Assembly (NCBI RefSeq): GCF_900107965.1
Contig: NZ_FNVU01000002.1
Location: 248,001 to 312,000, forward strand
DNA from: Actinacidiphila yanglinensis
GTDB taxonomy: Bacteria > Actinomycetota > Actinomycetes > Streptomycetales > Streptomycetaceae
DNA: 64,000 nt
Direction: 5' to 3'
In this document: in pieces, positions 61,326-64,000 of the stretch
How positions within the stretch are numbered: the first letter of the stretch is position 1
Layout of the letters: each line of letters starts with the position of its first letter
Notes under the pieces: model-generated
Database searches by the model: none
The model's input: only the letters and a program-made list of their open reading frames with translations
Told to the model about the DNA's origin: nothing
Translations under genes and position numbers: made by a program

Positions 61326-61413
61326 CTATCAGATACGGCCGTTCTGGTGGTGCGGCGGGCGAAGTCCTGTGGTCGACTGGTGAGGGTCGGCGGGCGGGAT
61401 GGAGGCGGTGGAG

Positions 61414-62493
61414 ATGTCGGTTTCCGCGTCGTCCCCGGCTCCGCGCAGGGGCGAGCCGGGCTGGATCATGTTCGGCGAGATGGCCGAGCAGCCGGAGGTG
61501 CTGCGGCGGGTGCTGGCCGAGGCGGCGCCGCAGGTGCGGCAGACCGCGCGGCGGATCGCGGCCCGGCGGCCCCGGTTCGTGCTGCTCGGCGCGCGGGGCA
61601 GCTCGGACCACGCGGCGCTCTACGCGAAGTACCTGATCGAGGTCGAACTGGGGCTGCCCTGCGGGCTGGCCTCCATGTCGACCACTACCGCCTACGGTGC
61701 CACGCCGCACCTGGAGGACGTGCTGCTGATCACGGTCAGCCAGTCCGGCGGCTCGCCCGACCTGGCCTCGTCCACGCAGGCCGCCCGCGACGCCGGCGCG
61801 ATCACCCTCGCGGTCACCAACAACCCCGACTCTCCGCTGGCGGAGGTCTCGGAGTACCACATCGACATGCTCGCCGGGCCGGAGAAGGCGCTGCCCGCGA
61901 CCAAGACCTACACCGCGGAACTGCTGGTGCTCTACCTGTTCGTCAAGGGCATGCGCGACGACGACGGCGGGGCCGCCGCGGCGCTGCTGCCCGACCTCGC
62001 CGAGGAGGTGCTCGACCGCACCGCCGAGGTCCGGGCGCTGGCAGGGCGCTACCGCTTCGCCGAGCGGATGGTGATCACCTCGCGCGGATACGGCTACCCC
62101 ACGGCGAAGGAGGCGGCGCTCAAACTGATGGAGACCAGCTACATCCCCGCGCTCGCCTACTCCGGCGCCGACCTGCTGCACGGGCCGCTGGCGATGGTCG
62201 ACAACATCTCCCCGGTCATCGCGATCGTCACCGAGGGCCAGGGCGGACAGGCCCTCCAGCCGGTGCTCGACCGGCTGCGCGGGCGCGGGGCCGACCTGGT
62301 CGTGGTCGGCCCCAAGCGCCAGGTCGAGGCGGCCTCGGGCGGCTTCGTGCTGTCCACCGGGCGCCTGCCGGAGGCGCTCCAACCCGTCCTGGAGATCCTG
62401 CCGTTGCAGCGGCTCGCGTTCGAGGTCTCGGTGGCGCGCGGCCAGGACCCGGACTCCCCGCGCGGCCTGGCGAAGGTCACCGAGACGCGGTAG
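61414..62493 (+). CDS. SIS-domain sugar isomerase/aminotransferase-like protein (GlmS isomerase half or NagS/AgaS-like)
   Basis: A 359-residue protein of two SIS domains (about 45-170 and 210-340) without the N-terminal glutaminase of GlmS. Motifs LLGARGSSDHAALYAKYLIE and TVSQSGGSPDLASSTQAARD bind sugar phosphate; YGYPTAKEAALKLMETSYIPALAYSGADLLHGPLAMV is the GlmS-type helix pair. Possible activities are isomerisation or deamination of an aminosugar phosphate. Its dre site shared with nagB ties it to GlcNAc metabolism; a related Streptomyces SIS protein acts on GlcNAc-6P in glucosamine toxicity. ATG 61414 has GGAGG 9 bases upstream. Confidence 0.78.
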   Translation: MSVSASSPAPRRGEPGWIMFGEMAEQPEVLRRVLAEAAPQVRQTARRIAARRPRFVLLGARGSSDHAALYAKYLIEVELGLPCGLASMSTTTAYGATPHLEDVLLITVSQSGGSPDLASSTQAARDAGAITLAVTNNPDSPLAEVSEYHIDMLAGPEKALPATKTYTAELLVLYLFVKGMRDDDGGAAAALLPDLAEEVLDRTAEVRALAGRYRFAERMVITSRGYGYPTAKEAALKLMETSYIPALAYSGADLLHGPLAMVDNISPVIAIVTEGQGGQALQPVLDRLRGRGADLVVVGPKRQVEAASGGFVLSTGRLPEALQPVLEILPLQRLAFEVSVARGQDPDSPRGLAKVTETR

Positions 62494-62549
62494 CGGGCCT
62501 TCCCACGCCGGCCTGCGAGGTCCGCCGGGCCGGACGATCGCGCCGCCGG

Positions 62550-63401
62550 TCAGACGATCGAGCCGCCGGACGCGTCGAGCCAGTGGCCGGTGATCCACCG
62601 GGCGTCGTCCGAGGCGAGGAACGCGACGACGTCGGCGATGTCCGCGGGGGTGCCCACTCGGCCGAGAGCGGAGTACGCGGCGGCCTGCTCCCAGGCGGCC
62701 GGGGTGGCGCGGATGATGGGGGCGGTGTTGTCGGTGTCCACGATCCCGGGGGCGACCGCGTTGACGGTGATGCCGCGCGGCCCGAGCGTCTTGGACAGGT
62801 CGCGGGTGAAGAGGTCGAGCGCGGCCTTGGACATGGAGTAGGCGATCAGGTCGTGCAGGACGGCGGTCCTGGTCAGGCCGGTGGAGATGTTGACGATGCG
62901 GCCGCCGTCCCGCATCCGGGGGAGGGCGGCGCGGGTGAGGAAGAAAGGGGCGCGGGTGTTGACCGCGAGGAGCCGGTCGAACTCGGCCCGGCCGATCGCG
63001 GCGAAGGGGCTCGCCGATCCGATGCCGGCGTTGTTGACGAGGATGTCCAGCCCGTCCGCGGCCCGGTCGAAGGCCGCCCACAGCGCCTCCGGGGCGTCCG
63101 GGTCCGCCAGGTCGGCGCCGAGCGCGAAGGCGGTGCCGCCGGCCGCCTCGATCGCGGCGACGGTCTCGTGGGCCGCGTCCGCGTTGCTGCCGTAGTGCAC
63201 GCCGACCCTGGCGCCGTCACGGGCCAGCCGCAGGGCTGTCCCGCGGCCGATGCCGCGGCTGCCGCCCGTGACGAGCGCGGTCCTGCCGGTGAGCCGCCCA
63301 CCGCTCGTGGCCGTCTCCGGATCGGCGGTCGGGGCGGTCCCCGCACCCGTCGCCGTCCCTGCTGCCGTACGTGTACCCGCCCTCGTGACGGTGGTCGTCA
63401 T
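62550..63401 (-). CDS. SDR family oxidoreductase
   Basis: A 283-residue classical SDR. After a 35-residue Thr/Ala-rich head, the cofactor loop is TGGSRGIG, then NNAGIGSASPF, catalytic Ser in NISTGL and YSMSK with Tyr/Lys. The lack of an acidic residue after the second beta strand (VGVHYGSNA) fits NADP(H). ATG 63401; divergent from the TetR gene, with two palindromes between them. Confidence 0.87.
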   Translation of the reverse strand: MTTTVTRAGTRTAAGTATGAGTAPTADPETATSGGRLTGRTALVTGGSRGIGRGTALRLARDGARVGVHYGSNADAAHETVAAIEAAGGTAFALGADLADPDAPEALWAAFDRAADGLDILVNNAGIGSASPFAAIGRAEFDRLLAVNTRAPFFLTRAALPRMRDGGRIVNISTGLTRTAVLHDLIAYSMSKAALDLFTRDLSKTLGPRGITVNAVAPGIVDTDNTAPIIRATPAAWEQAAAYSALGRVGTPADIADVVAFLASDDARWITGHWLDASGGSIV

Positions 63402-63416
63402 CGCCCGCTCTCTTTC

Positions 63417-63432
63417 TGTATCGCACGCTACA
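63417..63432. promoter_or_regulatory. Operator-like palindrome 1 (SDR side)
   Basis: TGTATCGCACGCTACA fits the symmetrical pattern TNTAnCGnnCGnTANA. It overlaps the -10 region of the SDR gene on the minus strand. Confidence 0.55.
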
Positions 63433-63462
63433 AAATGGCCTGCGGGGGAACGTACCACATTC

Positions 63463-63478
63463 TCTAGCGGGCGTTATA
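63463..63478. promoter_or_regulatory. Operator-like palindrome 2 (TetR side)
   Basis: TCTAGCGGGCGTTATA fits the same TNTAnCGnnCGnTANA pattern, 46 bases from the first centre to centre. It overlaps TATAGA, the likely -10 of the TetR gene. Confidence 0.55.
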
Positions 63479-63488
63479 GAATCACCGC

Positions 63489-64000
63489 ATGGTTCCTCCC
63501 CGCCCGCGTGGCCGCCCGCGCGCTTTCGACCGCGAAGCCGCTCTCGACCAGGCGGTGCGTGCTTTCTGGGAGCAGGGCTACGAGGCCACGTCCGTCGCGG
63601 ACCTCACCCGGGCGATGGGCATCGGGGCGCCGAGCCTCTACGCGGCCTTCGGTGACAAGCGGGCCCTGTTCGCGGAGGTGGTCGAGGCCTACGGCGCCCG
63701 CTACGGGGCCTACGGCGAACGCGCGCTCGCCGAGGAGCCGTCCGCCCGCGCCGCGGTGGCCCGCATGCTGCGGGAGGCGGCGTACGCGTTCACGGGCGAG
63801 GCCCGGCCGCGCGGCTGCCTCGTGATCAGCGCGGCCGTGAACTGCACGACCCCCGAGGTGAGCGCCGGGCTGCTGGCCCGGCGCGAGGCCAACGTCGCCG
63901 CGATCCGCGACCGGATCCGGGATTCCGTCGACGCGGGCGAACTCCCCGCGGACACCGATCCCGGCGCGCTCGCCCGCTACACGGGCGCTGTCATCCAGGG
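63489..64000 (+). CDS. TetR family regulator (cut by the window end)
   Basis: The first 170 codons; the gene continues past the window. The N-terminal HTH is RGRPRAFDREAALDQAVRAFWEQGYEATSVADLTRAMGIGAPSLYAAFGDKRALFAEVVEAYGARYG, the AcrR/TetR pattern, followed by LVISAAVNC, seen in TetR proteins of this type. TATAGA ends 8 bases before the ATG, so the mRNA is probably leaderless. It is divergent from the SDR gene that it likely controls. Confidence 0.9.
   Translation, partial: MVPPRPRGRPRAFDREAALDQAVRAFWEQGYEATSVADLTRAMGIGAPSLYAAFGDKRALFAEVVEAYGARYGAYGERALAEEPSARAAVARMLREAAYAFTGEARPRGCLVISAAVNCTTPEVSAGLLARREANVAAIRDRIRDSVDAGELPADTDPGALARYTGAVIQ

Overview
The window is chromosomal DNA of a Streptomyces-type actinomycete. 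The evidence is a very high G+C content with G/C-rich third codon positions, frequent GTG starts, many 4-base ATGA/GTGA gene overlaps, and diagnostic genes: wblC (WhiB7), mycoredoxin, sigR-rsrA, catR, dasR-dasABCD-nagB, and a cobalamin-riboswitch-controlled nrdAB. The gene order is what I recall of the conserved Streptomyces core. Most of the window is therefore ordinary, with a few accessory or unusual patches.

Layout. 1-4.9 kb: tail of a helicase/nuclease, M20 dipeptidase, NADH pyrophosphatase (nudC), a GNAT acetyltransferase, an RraA-like protein and mycoredoxin, the last with two sigma-R-type promoters. 5.2-9.3 kb: uvrD2, then a leader ORF and intrinsic terminator preceding wblC, and small proteins. 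9.3-16.5 kb: an ABC1/UbiB-type kinase, a ThiF-like E1 protein, a YgjP-type metallopeptidase, and a three-gene TerD-AIM24/AIM24/AIM24 operon. 16.6-25.7 kb: Nudix hydrolase, DUF2342-type zincin, an SDR-like protein, MoaE, a PDZ/Lon-type protease, a PPA1309-type protein and a giant UPF0182 membrane protein. 25.7-28.2 kb: two identical initiator tRNA genes flanking a Sel1-repeat gene. 28.3-32.7 kb: HEAT-like protein, catR, CBS-domain protein, hisN, and a TetR/SMR pair. 32.7-36.9 kb: aroA-rsgA, an M50 protease and an SRAP protein. 37-42 kb: an alpha/beta hydrolase, sigR-rsrA, HD-GYP, TPR protein and peptide deformylase. 42-47 kb: an accessory cluster of secreted proteins, lipoproteins, a WXG100-like protein and a 706-residue partner. 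47-51.4 kb: nrdAB with its riboswitch and NrdR boxes. 51.4-54.4 kb: a GATase1-AraC regulator and a DUF3311/SSS transporter pair. 54.5-62.5 kb: the das aminosugar locus (dasR, dasABC, dasD, nagB and a SIS-domain protein). 62.5-64 kb: a divergent SDR/TetR pair, the TetR gene cut by the window end.

How it works together. Several blocks concern thiol, oxidative and translation stress. sigR autoregulates from a perfect GGGAAT-N18-GTT promoter, and the mycoredoxin gene carries two matching promoters. wblC appears to be controlled by a ribosome-sensed terminator/antiterminator in its leader. catR has a consensus promoter and palindrome beside it that could drive a short RNA. The das block imports chitin-derived aminosugar oligomers, cleaves them inside the cell (DasD) and deaminates GlcN-6P (NagB), with three DasR-type (dre) sites at the two divergent promoters. 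nrdAB carries both a B12 riboswitch and paired NrdR boxes. The best candidate for something undescribed is the 42-47 kb cluster, which pairs a WXG100-like protein with a large cytosolic-looking protein and exported or lipid-anchored proteins, with no secretion ATPase in view.
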